NCBI RefSeq assembly: GCF_001577755.1
Contig: NZ_CP010776.1
Span: forward strand, 2,604,001 to 2,668,000
DNA length: 64,000 nucleotides
Source of the DNA: Rufibacter sp. DG15C
GTDB lineage: Bacteria > Bacteroidota > Bacteroidia > Cytophagales > Hymenobacteraceae
Direction: 5' to 3'
Shown: piece by piece, positions 32,886 through 42,085 of the stretch
How the letters are laid out: each line of letters begins with the position of its first letter
How positions within the stretch are numbered: the first letter of the stretch is position 1
Translations under genes and position numbers: made by a program
The notes under the pieces: model-generated
Told to the model about the DNA's origin: nothing
The model's database searches: none
The model's input: the letters and a program-made list of their open reading frames with translations, nothing else

Positions 32886-35423
32886 TTAGTTGGTTTCCCC
32901 GCCGCCTTTGGCATCATCGTTTTTAATGGATTTCTTGCGGCGCGGCTGTGCGTTCATGTCCATCTTCCCGAAGCGGTAGGAGAAGCTCACGCGCACGTTG
33001 CGGTTGTAGTTCTGGTTGACCGTGTTCTGGATGAAGTTATCATTAGACAGGTCTGAGGTGAACTGGATGGACTTGGAGAATGGATTATCCACGCCCACGC
33101 TAATGCTTCCTTTCTTGTCCCAGAGATCCTTCTTCACGCTTACGCTGGAGTAGTAGAAGCCAGAGAACTTACCTTGGATGCTGGGTCTAGGCGAGCTGTA
33201 AGACCCAAACGCCTGCAGCGCCAAACCCTTCCCGAAATCATAGCCCGTGTTCACGTTGAAGCTGTACTGCCAGGCCGCATTACTTTGAATGACGCTCTTC
33301 AGGTCAATGTAGTTTAGATTGATGCTTCCGCCAATGTTCCATGCCGGCACGGGCTTGGTGTTGCCAGAGAAGCTCAGTCCGTAGGTGGCGTTCTTGCCAA
33401 TGTTGTAAAAGGTGGTGTATGAGTTGCCTACTTTCTGCAGCCATTCTACATCTGGGTTCACGTCCTCTTCGCCTACAATATTGCGCACGTTTTCAATAGC
33501 GTTGTTGGTCTGGCGCCAGTATAAAGATACGTTCACCGAGCTGGTCTTGAAGTAATTGCTGTAGCCCACCTCATATGAGTGCGTCAGCTCTGGCGAAAGC
33601 TCCGGATTACCAAAGGAATAGTTGATGTTATCTTGCGTGTTTACGTACGGGTTCAGGTACCAAATCTGCGGACGCTGAATACGCTGGGTGTAGCCCACAC
33701 GCACCGTCTGCGACTTGAACGTGCGCGACACCATTACATTCGGGATCAGGTTGCTGTAGTTGTCTTTAAACGAAGGCTGAGCCGGGGCAATGTAGTTGGC
33801 CTGCAAGTCTGTGTACTCATAGCGCACCCCAGATTTGATGTTATAGTTTTTCAAAGCTTTAAAACTGTAAGAAGCATAGGTGGCATATACATCCTGGTCA
33901 TAGCCAAAGGAGTTCTCCCGCTCTTTGGTCTGTTCCGTGTCCACGTCAATGTCACGGTAAATTGCGTCGCTTTCGGCGTGACGAAGGATGGCTTTGGTGC
34001 CCACCTCTAGCAAGGTCTTGTTCTGAAACGGATGCGTATAGTCTGCCTGGTAGGTCATCTCGCGGTTGAAACCCTCATTGGTGTTGCGCACCAGGTTGTC
34101 TAAGAAGTCATTCTGGTTGATGGCGTTGTCCTGGTTAGAGAAGGTGTTCATGCCGCCATTAGTCCACTGACCCAAAACCGCCAGTTCTTGCTGAGGCTTG
34201 AAGATGTGCGTGTAGCCCAAGTTCAAGTCCAGGGAGTTGTGGCGGTTTTTGTTCTCAGAAGTAGTCTCCAGGTAACGGTCTGGCGTGGTAGTGTTGTCTC
34301 TAAAGTCTGTAACACTGGACTGGAAACCGCTGCTGTTGAACCGGCCTCGGTAGAAGTTCACGCCCGCATTAATGGAGTTGCTGGAGTCAAGATCGGCGTC
34401 AAAGCCAAACTGGCCAAACAAGCCACCGCCCTGGCGCTTAGAGGTACCCTGTTGCAACAAGGTACTGGAGAAAGTTTCAGCCTTAGGAGCGTCAATTACA
34501 TATCTGGTCAGCTCATTGTCGCTCTTGTTGTTGTATTGTTGGTGCGTGCCCAGGTTGGCATTGAACCCAAATTTACCCCTACGGATGTTTAAGTTGCCAT
34601 TGCCGTTGGCGTTTCTGTTACCGGCAGAGGCGTTCACGCTTCCGTTCACGCCATACATGGTATTCTTTTTAGTGATGATGTTGATGATACCCGCAGACCC
34701 TTCGGCGTCATACTTGGCCGAGGGGCTGGTGATCACCTCCACGGTCTTGATCATGTCTGAGGGAATCTGACGCAGCGCATCTGCCACGCTGTTGGCCATG
34801 ATGCTGGAGGGTTTGTTGTTGATGAGTACGCGCACATTAGAAGAACCGCGCAATTGCACGTTGCCGTCTAAATCTACCGTCAAAGAAGGCACTTTCTTGA
34901 GTACATCTGAAGCCGTGCCGCCAATGTTGGTGATGTCCTGTTCAGCATTGTAGACCATGCGGTCCACCTTGTCTTCTACCAGCGGCTTTTCGCCTACCAC
35001 GGTCACCTCGCGCAGTTTATTCTGCACTGGCTTAAGCACAATGTTGCCCAACTCAACCTCAGCATCTTTCTCAGACACCGTAAAAGCAGAGCGGGTATAC
35101 GTGTTGTAGCCAATAAAACTCACCTGCAAGGTATAAGTACCAAAGGCCACCCGGTTCAAGGTAAAGCGGCCCCGGTCATCCGTCACGGTGCCGTCAACGG
35201 GTTTGCCGGTGGCGGCGCTCACCAAAGAGATGGTGGCAAACTCTACGGCTTTTTTGGTGGTAGAGTCCGTGACCGCGCCAGAGACTTTACCCCCTGCGCG
35301 CTGCACGCTTCCGCCGCCAGTGGCCGAAGTGGTGGAAGGAAGGGGAATAGCCGTTGGGCTTTGCGCCCAGAGACTAGAAAGTAAGAATAATTGCAAAGAG
35401 GCAAGCAGTACAAGGTGACGCAT
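32886..35423 (-). CDS. TonB-dependent-receptor-like outer-membrane barrel, paralog A
   Basis: 845 residues from the ATG at 35423, which starts a signal peptide (LLASLQLFLLSSLWAQ); the open frame upstream is not signal-like. Order: CarboxypepD_reg-like domain at about 45-125 (VSGAVTDSTTKKAVEFATISL), a plug-like domain (VEDKVDRMVYNAEQDITNIG, VTVVGEKP), then a large barrel of the outer_membrane beta-barrel family. No clear TonB box is seen. After the last strand (VRVSFSYRFGKMD) a basic tail RRKKSIKNDDAKGGG follows. Closely related in layout and tail to the protein at 36716-39304. Substrate unknown. Confidence 0.88.
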   Translation of the reverse strand: MRHLVLLASLQLFLLSSLWAQSPTAIPLPSTTSATGGGSVQRAGGKVSGAVTDSTTKKAVEFATISLVSAATGKPVDGTVTDDRGRFTLNRVAFGTYTLQVSFIGYNTYTRSAFTVSEKDAEVELGNIVLKPVQNKLREVTVVGEKPLVEDKVDRMVYNAEQDITNIGGTASDVLKKVPSLTVDLDGNVQLRGSSNVRVLINNKPSSIMANSVADALRQIPSDMIKTVEVITSPSAKYDAEGSAGIINIITKKNTMYGVNGSVNASAGNRNANGNGNLNIRRGKFGFNANLGTHQQYNNKSDNELTRYVIDAPKAETFSSTLLQQGTSKRQGGGLFGQFGFDADLDSSNSINAGVNFYRGRFNSSGFQSSVTDFRDNTTTPDRYLETTSENKNRHNSLDLNLGYTHIFKPQQELAVLGQWTNGGMNTFSNQDNAINQNDFLDNLVRNTNEGFNREMTYQADYTHPFQNKTLLEVGTKAILRHAESDAIYRDIDVDTEQTKERENSFGYDQDVYATYASYSFKALKNYNIKSGVRYEYTDLQANYIAPAQPSFKDNYSNLIPNVMVSRTFKSQTVRVGYTQRIQRPQIWYLNPYVNTQDNINYSFGNPELSPELTHSYEVGYSNYFKTSSVNVSLYWRQTNNAIENVRNIVGEEDVNPDVEWLQKVGNSYTTFYNIGKNATYGLSFSGNTKPVPAWNIGGSINLNYIDLKSVIQSNAAWQYSFNVNTGYDFGKGLALQAFGSYSSPRPSIQGKFSGFYYSSVSVKKDLWDKKGSISVGVDNPFSKSIQFTSDLSNDNFIQNTVNQNYNRNVRVSFSYRFGKMDMNAQPRRKKSIKNDDAKGGGETN

Positions 35424-35510
35424 AAAAACGGTTAAAGTGATACTGGGATTGAATAAGGTATAGGCAGATTGAATAAACCCATTGGCAAGCATGAGGGTAG
35501 GGAGCAGAAG

Positions 35511-35548
35511 CGTTTTTGGGCTATTTCTCAGGAATCAGGCTAAAAACA
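35511..35548. repeat. 38-bp palindromic repeat, copy 15
   Basis: Left arm CGTTTTTGGGCT, loop ATTTCTCAGGAATC, right arm AGGCTAAAAACA. 26 bp past the stop of the CarboxypepD_reg gene. Confidence 0.85.
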
Positions 35549-35574
35549 GATAGACAACAAAAAGAGGGTTAGGT

Positions 35575-36474
35575 TTAATGGGCGCGCTGAACTTCTACAT
35601 TAAGCCCCATGCCAACTTTAGTTATTCTGGCCCATTTGTCTTGGCTGGCGCGCTTATGGAAACTGGTTTGGAAACCGGGCATGCTGGCCGCCAGGGTCAA
35701 GCCGCCTGTTTGCTGTTTAGGCTGGCAGTCTATCCATTCCAATGAAATGACAAAGTCTTGGTTTAAGTATAGGTTATAAGGCTCTAAATCTGCCTGGATC
35801 CAACCTCTTTGCTTGTTTTTAACGGTGATGATAATGTCTTGGGGGGTTAGGGATTGCGTGGGCTGGCCGGCTTGCACCGCATACAGGTTTACCCTAAACT
35901 TTACCTCGTCAAACTGGTTGGTGGTGAGGCAGAAATTGAGTTTGCTCAAGAAGGTGGCCTTATTTTCTGTACCAATGTAAAGCCCCACCTCTTTGCCCAG
36001 GTTCTGGGTTAAAGGCAGCGTGGAATTCACAAACGCGTGGTGGAACAAAGTAAAAGGACCCGCATTGCCGCCCAATTCTTTCGTCTTCCAGTTTTTAGCC
36101 TTCACCTGTACCTCGGCTAGCTCAACCGGCTGGGCTTTTAGAGTGATTTTGAGCGAGGTGCCCCCAGAAAGCAATTCTTGTATTTTCAACTCTTGCGCCT
36201 CAAAGCCAATGGCCGAAACGCGCAACGTCTTGTCTTTCTGGTTACTGGGAATGGTTAGCGTAAAAGTGCCCTTGTCACTAGAGATGGTGCCGATAGCCTC
36301 ATTCAGGACGCCCACGCTGGCGTACGCAATTGGTTTCTGGGTGTCTGCATCTAAGATGGTCCCTGAGAGGGTGACGGTAGAAGCCTGCTGCGTGAAAACT
36401 GACAGTGGGCTGACCGTTGTGGTCCAGGACGCAGGGAATAAGCAAATAAATAAGAGCGAAAGGAAAGAGGGCAT
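35575..36474 (-). CDS. Secreted CarboxypepD_reg-like domain protein
   Basis: 299 residues. Hydrophobic signal at about 3-20. A CarboxypepD_reg (DUF4480-type) domain spans about 33-115: VTLSGTILDADTQKPIAYASVGVLNEAIGTIS, FTLTIPSNQKDKTLRVSAIGFEAQEL. The rest (about 130-295) is a beta-rich domain with KTKELGGNAGPFTLFHHAFVN and two long strands ending in TKVGMGLNVEVQ. This matches Bacteroidota surface or periplasmic carboxypeptidase-like proteins of unknown role. It lies between two paralogous outer-membrane barrels on the same strand, each of which starts with the same type of domain, so a shared envelope function is possible. Confidence 0.78.
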   Translation of the reverse strand: MPSFLSLLFICLFPASWTTTVSPLSVFTQQASTVTLSGTILDADTQKPIAYASVGVLNEAIGTISSDKGTFTLTIPSNQKDKTLRVSAIGFEAQELKIQELLSGGTSLKITLKAQPVELAEVQVKAKNWKTKELGGNAGPFTLFHHAFVNSTLPLTQNLGKEVGLYIGTENKATFLSKLNFCLTTNQFDEVKFRVNLYAVQAGQPTQSLTPQDIIITVKNKQRGWIQADLEPYNLYLNQDFVISLEWIDCQPKQQTGGLTLAASMPGFQTSFHKRASQDKWARITKVGMGLNVEVQRAH

Positions 36475-36589
36475 GTAAAGATAGACTAGTAAGAAAAGAT
36501 TAGCGCAGACGTCTCAAAAGAAGCTTTGAAGAGGAACGGGGCCTGTATATCAATATTGTATATAGTATATATTTATATTTTTAGCCAAA

Positions 36590-36618
36590 GCAACCCAGTG
36601 CCAAAACACTGGGTTGGC
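36590..36618. terminator. Hairpin downstream of the OMP gene cluster
   Basis: Stem AACCCAGTG / CACTGGGTT, loop CCAAAA. The plus side is followed by a weak T-run (ATCATTTTT). A 45-bp AT-only-like tract (36548-36582) precedes it. Confidence 0.55.
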
Positions 36619-36623
36619 ATTAT

Positions 36624-36660
36624 CATTTTTAGCCTGATTTCCAGAATGAGGCCAAAAACA
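36624..36660. repeat. 38-bp palindromic repeat, copy 16 (37 bp)
   Basis: Left arm CATTTTTAGCCT, loop GATTTCCAGAATG (one base short), right arm AGGCCAAAAACA. Lies between two hairpins and shares its A-tract with the second. Confidence 0.87.
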
Positions 36661-36697
36661 AAGAACGCCGACAGGTATCTGCCGGCGTTCTTTTTAT
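36656..36697 (-). terminator. Terminator of the paralog B barrel gene
   Basis: Stem AAAGAACGCCG / CGGCGTTCTTT; on the minus strand the stem runs into TGTTTTT, which is the right arm of repeat copy 16. Confidence 0.88.
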
Positions 36698-36715
36698 GAA
36701 AGGATGATGGTTGGC

Positions 36716-39304
36716 TTATTGCACTCCGCCACCGTCACCTTGTTTTGCGTCATCATTGCGGATGGATTTCTTGCGCTTAGGTGGGCCTTGCTGCTGCAGT
36801 TTACCGAAGCGGTACTCAAACGTCAGCCTGAAACCGCGGTTGTACTGGGTGGCAATGGTTCTGGTGCTGAACGGCAAACCAGACGTGTTGCTATTGCCTT
36901 CCTGCACGTTCTCAAACTCCAAGGCTCTCCTGAACGGGTTGTCCATGCCTAAGCTCAATGCGCCTTTCTTGGCGAACAACTCTTTTCTGATAGACAAGTT
37001 GTGATAAGAGAAAGCCGACATCTGACCTTGCAGCGCGATTCTTGGCGCATTGAAACCACCAGAGAACTGCGCGCTGATGCCTTTACCAAAGTCATATCCA
37101 GAGCTCACGTTGATGTTGTACATGAAACCATCATTAGAAGCAAAAGGAGCGTTTAGTTGTACATAGTACAAGTTCACGTTACCATTGATGTTCCAGGCTG
37201 GGATGGGTTTGGTTGAGCCAGAGAAGCTCATGCCCATGGTTTTGTTCCGGGCAATGTTCTTGAACGTCAGGAACGTGGTGTCATTGATTACATCCGTCAC
37301 AGACTCAATAGCGTTGTCCGTTACCCGCATATAGGCAGCCACGTTCAAAGAAGTGGTCTTAAAGAAGGTGCTGTAGTTCAACTCATAAGAATCTGTCAAC
37401 TCAGCATCCAATTCTGGGTTACCAAACACTACCAAGTTAGGACCTTGCTGCTGGCGGTACGGGTTCAAGAAGAACAACTGCGGACGCTGGATACGCTGGG
37501 TGAACGAGGCGCGAACTTTCATTGTAGGTTTCAAGTCATAGGCCACCGTCACGTTCGGGATGAAGTTGTCATAGTCTGCCTTGAAGTCAGGCTGCTTTTC
37601 ATTTACAAAGTCGGCGGCTACGTTGGTCAACTCATAGCGGCCGCCAAATTTCACCTGCGTCTTTTTGTTGATGTTGAAGCCATAGGAAAGATACGCGGCC
37701 TGCACGTCCTGGTCATATGAGAAGTCTCCGTTAGAGCTTACGCCGCCGTAGAAAGACTTGCTGCTCACATCACGCATGATGTTTTTGGCACCAATCTCCA
37801 ATAAAGTGTTCTTAGGCATTGGGTGCGCGTAATCCGCCTGCAAGGTGAATTCTTTATTCTCGCCTTCGTTGTTGTTGTTGGTAACAGAGATGGTGTTGCC
37901 CTCTAAGTCATAGCGCGTCTGGAAAACCTCGTTGTCCTGGTCTGTCTTACTAAACAAGGTCAGGAATGTGAACTCCTGCTGCGGTTTCTTGAACAAGTGG
38001 GTGTAGTCCATGTTCAAGTCCATGCTCAGGCGGTTGTTCTTGTTTTTCATGGTGAGGTCATACTCGTTCACCAACACATCAGACCCGAAGTCCTGAGAAC
38101 CAGCCGCCACTTGGTTAGCCGAGAAAGCCGTAGCGTGTTGCTTGGCGCGCATGTTAAAGTTACCGGTGTTCACTCTAATGCCCGCAGAAACGCTGTTCTT
38201 TTCATCAATCTCATATTCTAGACCCAATTGCCCAAACCCAAACTGACCGTTGGCGCGGTTGGTGCCCAACTGCTGAATGAGGCTCTTGGTGTTGTATTGC
38301 GTCTCAATCTCCGTTGTAGAAGGGTTGTCTCCTTCGTTTTGCGGCGTGTTTGCCCGGTCCTTGATGGTGGACTGGTTCATCTGGTTCATGTTCATCTCAC
38401 CTTTGCCGTAGAACACGTTGGTGCCTGCGTTCAGGTTCACGCCCAATTTACCAGACTTCACACTTACGTTGGCGTTGCCATTGCTGGCGCGGGTGCCCAC
38501 GGTGAGGGTGGTAGAACCAGTAATGCCTTGTAAACTGTTTTTCTTAGTCACAATGTTGATGATACCGGCCGTGCCTTCGGCGTCATATTTAGCCGATGGG
38601 CTGGTAATCACCTCTACGTTCTTAATCACGTCTGCCGGAATCTGCTTCAAGGCATCTGCCACGTTGCCCGCCATCATGGTAGACGGCTTGCCATTGATCA
38701 ATACGCGCACGTTGCCGCTGCCGCGCATCTGAATGTTGCCATCCTGGTCCAAGGCAATGGAAGGGACTTTGCGCATCACGTCGGCGGCGGTGCCGCCCGT
38801 GTTGGTGATGTCTCTTTCGGCGTTGTAGACCATGCGGTCCACTTTGTCCTCAATGAGCGGTTTCTCGCCGGTTACGGTCACTTCCTTCAATCTGGTTTGA
38901 GACGGGCTCAACTCAATCTTGCTGAAGTTATGGTCGCGGTCATTGTCTGAGATGGTGACCTGCGCCAGTTCTTTGGTGTCATAGCCTATGAAGCTTATGG
39001 TAAGCTTGTAAGTACCGTTCGCTACCTTGTTCAGAGTGAAACGGCCTTTCTCATCGGTCACGGTGCCGTCTACTGTTTTACCAGTGGCAGTGTTAACCAA
39101 GGCGATGGTGGCAAACTCAACCGGCTTGCTGCTGGAAGAATCTGACACGGTTCCCGTGATTTTACCAGCGCCTTGCGGCGTGGCAACCGCTGGAGCCGCC
39201 CCAGAGGGAGCGCCAGCCGGACGGGCAGAAGGAGTAGGGGCCTGGGCCCAAATTGGAGCGGTGGTGGCGCAGCTTAACAGGGTTAAGAGCAGAAATTTTT
39301 TCAT
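36716..39304 (-). CDS. TonB-dependent-receptor-like outer-membrane barrel, paralog B
   Basis: 862 residues from the ATG at 39304 (MKKFLLLTLLSCATTAPIWAQ signal). Same order as paralog A: a Pro/Ala-rich linker, CarboxypepD_reg-like domain (ITGTVSDSSSSKPVEFATIAL), plug with VTVTGEKPLIEDKVDRMVYNA, then a long barrel. It ends FRLTFEYRFGKL followed by the basic tail KRKKSIRNDDAKQGDGGG. The two proteins are clearly paralogs: the same plug phrases and RVRASFTQRIQRPQLFFLNPY-type barrel segments recur. No SusD partner is adjacent, so this is not a classical Sus pair. Cargo and TonB dependence are unproven. Confidence 0.88.
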   Translation of the reverse strand: MKKFLLLTLLSCATTAPIWAQAPTPSARPAGAPSGAAPAVATPQGAGKITGTVSDSSSSKPVEFATIALVNTATGKTVDGTVTDEKGRFTLNKVANGTYKLTISFIGYDTKELAQVTISDNDRDHNFSKIELSPSQTRLKEVTVTGEKPLIEDKVDRMVYNAERDITNTGGTAADVMRKVPSIALDQDGNIQMRGSGNVRVLINGKPSTMMAGNVADALKQIPADVIKNVEVITSPSAKYDAEGTAGIINIVTKKNSLQGITGSTTLTVGTRASNGNANVSVKSGKLGVNLNAGTNVFYGKGEMNMNQMNQSTIKDRANTPQNEGDNPSTTEIETQYNTKSLIQQLGTNRANGQFGFGQLGLEYEIDEKNSVSAGIRVNTGNFNMRAKQHATAFSANQVAAGSQDFGSDVLVNEYDLTMKNKNNRLSMDLNMDYTHLFKKPQQEFTFLTLFSKTDQDNEVFQTRYDLEGNTISVTNNNNEGENKEFTLQADYAHPMPKNTLLEIGAKNIMRDVSSKSFYGGVSSNGDFSYDQDVQAAYLSYGFNINKKTQVKFGGRYELTNVAADFVNEKQPDFKADYDNFIPNVTVAYDLKPTMKVRASFTQRIQRPQLFFLNPYRQQQGPNLVVFGNPELDAELTDSYELNYSTFFKTTSLNVAAYMRVTDNAIESVTDVINDTTFLTFKNIARNKTMGMSFSGSTKPIPAWNINGNVNLYYVQLNAPFASNDGFMYNINVSSGYDFGKGISAQFSGGFNAPRIALQGQMSAFSYHNLSIRKELFAKKGALSLGMDNPFRRALEFENVQEGNSNTSGLPFSTRTIATQYNRGFRLTFEYRFGKLQQQGPPKRKKSIRNDDAKQGDGGGVQ

Positions 39305-39616
39305 AGAAGAAGTGAAAACGATAATTTTTATTTCAAGCGGGCAAGGGGCAGAATTGCGCTGTTCCACCACCTATACTTGCTTTGGTTGAAGCATTAGTAG
39401 GCAAGGCCATAGGATTATTACAGCGGCTGGCAGAGAAAAACAGATTTTAACAAAACCTTAACCTTTGGCTTGGAAAGGCAGATTCTGAAAGATGGGTTTA
39501 AATTGTTTAAAGCGGTTTTTGACCTGTTTTCCAGAAATGAGGGCAAAAACAAAAGCCTCACACAAATGGAGCGGTAAGGCTACACTTGCATGAGGCTTCC
39601 TGTAATTTGAGGATGG
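39305..39616. other. Intergenic region upstream of paralog B
   Basis: No gene. It must hold the minus-strand promoter of the barrel gene, but no good TTTG/TAnnTTTG pair was found. It contains repeat copy 17 and, beside the ferredoxin stop, a hairpin with arms AAGCCTCA (39555-39562) and TGAGGCTT (39591-39598) that probably ends the ferredoxin transcript. Confidence 0.45.
39514..39551. repeat. 38-bp palindromic repeat, copy 17
   Basis: Left arm GGTTTTTGACCT, loop GTTTTCCAGAAATG, right arm AGGGCAAAAACA. Next to the hairpin that follows the ferredoxin gene. Confidence 0.87.
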
Positions 39617-39940
39617 TTAATGGTCGGCCATGAGCCTGATGACAGTACCGTCCAGGTCTGGGGTTATCTTAATCTGGCAAGAAAGACGGCTGCCTTCCCG
39701 CAGGTTGGGCAGGTTCTCCAGCATGTAAAGTTCGTCGTCCGAAGCCTCGGGTAGTTCCGGGGCCTGTACCAGTTCCACGTGGCAGGTAGCGCACAGGGCC
39801 ATGCCGCCACAGGTGGCCAGGATGTCAAACTCGTTGGCTTTTAGCACTTCCATCAGGCTTAGGCCCATGTCAGTGGGGGCGGGAACGGCAATGCGCTCCC
39901 CGGCTTCATTCTCTACGTAAAGGGTTATCTCGTCTTGCAT
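39617..39940 (-). CDS. 2Fe-2S ferredoxin, adrenodoxin-like
   Basis: 107 residues. Four cluster ligands in the vertebrate/Isc pattern: C44, C50, C53 (CGGMALCATC) and C88 (LSCQIKI). The Asp/Glu-rich loop PEASDDELYMLENLPN is where partners dock in adrenodoxins. Function: one-electron carrier in the cytoplasm. The gene begins 4 bp after the ferredoxin reductase stop on the same strand, so the two form an NADPH-to-ferredoxin pair. The downstream user of the electrons is not in the window. Confidence 0.93.
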   Translation of the reverse strand: MQDEITLYVENEAGERIAVPAPTDMGLSLMEVLKANEFDILATCGGMALCATCHVELVQAPELPEASDDELYMLENLPNLREGSRLSCQIKITPDLDGTVIRLMADH

Positions 39941-39944
39941 GGCA

Positions 39945-40958
39945 TTACATGGTTGGCACCCCGTTCACGGTAGTGTATTTCAATACAAACTTCTTGTCTG
40001 GGTACACAATGGAGTAGGCACTCTGCGCCATCAAGGCCGCCTCATGGAAACCGCACAGGATCAATTTCAGCTTGCCCGGGTAGGTGTTGATGTCGCCAAT
40101 GGCGTATACGCCCGGGATGTTGGTGCTGTAGTCCACGGTGTTCACCACAATGGCCGACTTCTCCAGTTCCAGTCCCCAATTCTCCAGCGGCCCCAACTTA
40201 GGCACCAACCCGAAGAGCGGGATGAAGTAATCTGCTTCTACTTGGTAGCCTTCGGCGCCGTCTGGTGAGATGGTCACTGATTCTAATTGGCCGTTGCCGT
40301 GCACCTGGGTCACGTTAGACTTCAAGAGCAGTTTCATGTGGCCTTCCTCGGCTAAACTAGACACCTTGGCAGCTGATTCTGGCGCCCCTCTGAAGGTGGT
40401 GCCGCGGTGTACCAAGGTCAGTTCTTTGGCTACGTCTGCCAGGTAAATGGCCCAGTCCAGAGCAGAGTCTCCGCCGCCGGCCAATACAATGCGCTTGTCT
40501 CTGAAGAACTCAGGGTCTTTGACCATATAGGCCACACCTTTGCCGCCTTCAAAGTTCTCCAGGTTCTCAATAGCCGGTTTGCGCGGCTCAAAAGAACCCA
40601 GGCCGCCGGCAATCACCACTACTTTGCAGGTGATTTCGGTTTTGTCTGTAGTGATTAACTTGAAAGAGCCGTCCTCCAGTTTTTCAATCTCCTCCACACG
40701 CTCACCCAGGGTAAAGGTGGGGTGGAAGGGCTCAATCTGCTGCATCAGGTTCTGCACCAAGTCGCCGGCTAAGACCATCGGGTAGCCGGGAATATCATAA
40801 ATGGGCTTCTTCGGGTAGATTTCTGAGAGCTGCCCGCCCACTTGCGGAAGGGCGTCTACCACGTGGCACTTCATTTTAAGAAGACCGGCTTCAAACACTG
40901 CAAACAAGCCCACCGGGCCCGCCCCGATGATACAGATATCAGTACTTATAGTTGACAT
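39945..40958 (-). CDS. Ferredoxin--NADP reductase, thioredoxin-reductase-like
   Basis: 337 residues. FAD motif ICIIGAGPVGLFAVFEAGLL (9-28), NADPH motif RIVLAGGGDSALDWAIYL, and a C-terminal FAD contact PGVYAIGDINTYPGKLKLILCGFHEAALMA. There is no CxxC redox pair between the motifs, which separates it from thioredoxin reductase and fits the YumC-type FNR of Bacillus. It passes electrons from NADPH to the ferredoxin encoded just downstream. Both acid and basic domains are complete. Confidence 0.92.
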   Translation of the reverse strand: MSTISTDICIIGAGPVGLFAVFEAGLLKMKCHVVDALPQVGGQLSEIYPKKPIYDIPGYPMVLAGDLVQNLMQQIEPFHPTFTLGERVEEIEKLEDGSFKLITTDKTEITCKVVVIAGGLGSFEPRKPAIENLENFEGGKGVAYMVKDPEFFRDKRIVLAGGGDSALDWAIYLADVAKELTLVHRGTTFRGAPESAAKVSSLAEEGHMKLLLKSNVTQVHGNGQLESVTISPDGAEGYQVEADYFIPLFGLVPKLGPLENWGLELEKSAIVVNTVDYSTNIPGVYAIGDINTYPGKLKLILCGFHEAALMAQSAYSIVYPDKKFVLKYTTVNGVPTM

Positions 40959-41160
40959 TGAAATTAGTTAATATAGGGTAAAGGCAAGAACTTGGGGCTC
41001 CTAACCGTTTCTGAGTATGCAACCAACAGCCCCTTACAAGGTTTTGCGGTTTGCGCCTGCAAAGTAACATCAAAAAAGGCGAAAGTGTTCTGCCAGATTC
41101 TGCCTTGGTGGTTGCCTCTCTTATATTAAATTGTAATTTTAGCGCTTTAACCTATCTACC

Positions 41161-41988
41161 ATGCTGGATTTTATCACCTGGGACGTGTCCCCAGACCTTT
41201 TCTCACTTGGGCCTTTGACGGTGCGCTGGTACGGCCTGCTGTTTGCCATGGCCTTTGTCTTGACGCAACCCATTGAGAAGTACATCTACAAAACAGACGG
41301 CCGCAAAGAAGAGGATGTGGACGTACTCACTTTATATATGGTCATTGGTACCGTGATTGGCGCGCGCCTGGGCCACTGCCTGTTCTATGACCCGGTGTAC
41401 TACTTGTCTAACCCGCTGGAGATTTTCAAAATCTGGGAAGGCGGTCTGGCCAGCCACGGCGGTACCATAGGCATTTTGACGGCGCTGTACCTGTTCAGCC
41501 GGAAGTACAAGTTTGACTACCTGTGGGTCTTGGACCGTATTGTGATTGTGGTGGCCGTGGGCGGTGCCTGTATTCGTCTGGGCAACCTCATGAACTCAGA
41601 AATCATCGGCAAACCGACCGACTTGCCATGGGCCTTTAAGTTTGTGCGCAACAATGAGCTCTTCAATGGTGTGCCAGCCTACGTTGACCCACGCCATCCA
41701 ACGCAGTTGTATGAAAGCCTTTTCTGCGTGTTCCTGTTTATTTTGCTTTACACCATGTGGAAGAAAGGCGCCGGCAAAGTGCGCGGACTGCTGTTCGGGC
41801 TGTTTGTGACGTTGTTGTTCACCTTCCGTTTCCTGGTTGAGTTCCTGAAGGAAAACCAGGAAGCCTTTGAAGATGAGCTGACCTTGAACATGGGCCAGTG
41901 GCTGAGCATCCCGTTGATTCTGATTGGCATTGTGGTGCTTATCTACGCCCTGCGCCAACCCAGACCACCGCAACAAATGGTTAGCTAG
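41161..41988 (+). CDS. lgt: Prolipoprotein diacylglyceryl transferase
   Basis: 275 residues, about seven membrane helices. Family signatures: VRWYGLLFAMAFVL near the start, GTVIGARLGHCLFYDP, the catalytic-loop GGLASHGGTIGI with its essential His, and GACIRLGNLMNSEIIG (Arg-Gly-Asn). PRHPTQLYES is also present. Function: moves diacylglycerol from phosphatidylglycerol to the lipobox Cys of prolipoproteins at the inner membrane; clients here could include the MsrB lipoprotein. Stand-alone gene with a strong terminator. Confidence 0.97.
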   Translation: MLDFITWDVSPDLFSLGPLTVRWYGLLFAMAFVLTQPIEKYIYKTDGRKEEDVDVLTLYMVIGTVIGARLGHCLFYDPVYYLSNPLEIFKIWEGGLASHGGTIGILTALYLFSRKYKFDYLWVLDRIVIVVAVGGACIRLGNLMNSEIIGKPTDLPWAFKFVRNNELFNGVPAYVDPRHPTQLYESLFCVFLFILLYTMWKKGAGKVRGLLFGLFVTLLFTFRFLVEFLKENQEAFEDELTLNMGQWLSIPLILIGIVVLIYALRQPRPPQQMVS

Positions 41989-41989
41989 C

Positions 41990-42027
41990 CGTTTTTGGCG
42001 TGATTTCCAGAAAATAGCCTAAAAACA
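41990..42027. repeat. 38-bp palindromic repeat, copy 18 (fused to terminator)
   Basis: Left arm CGTTTTTGGCGT, loop GATTTCCAGAAAAT, right arm AGCCTAAAAACA. One base after the lgt stop. Confidence 0.88.
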
Positions 42028-42070
42028 GTTCGGCCTCCGGAAGTAGACTTTCCGGAGGCCGAACTGTTTT
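42021..42070. terminator. Bidirectional terminator after lgt
   Basis: Stem AAAACAGTTCGGCCTCCGGA / TCCGGAGGCCGAACTGTTTT. The A-tract belongs to repeat copy 18. Confidence 0.95.
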
Positions 42071-42085
42071 ATGTTGGTTGGGTTT

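Noticed and set aside
32886-39304. Sus-type polysaccharide utilisation locus
   Set aside because: No SusD-like lipoprotein, glycoside hydrolase or hybrid sensor accompanies the two barrel proteins.
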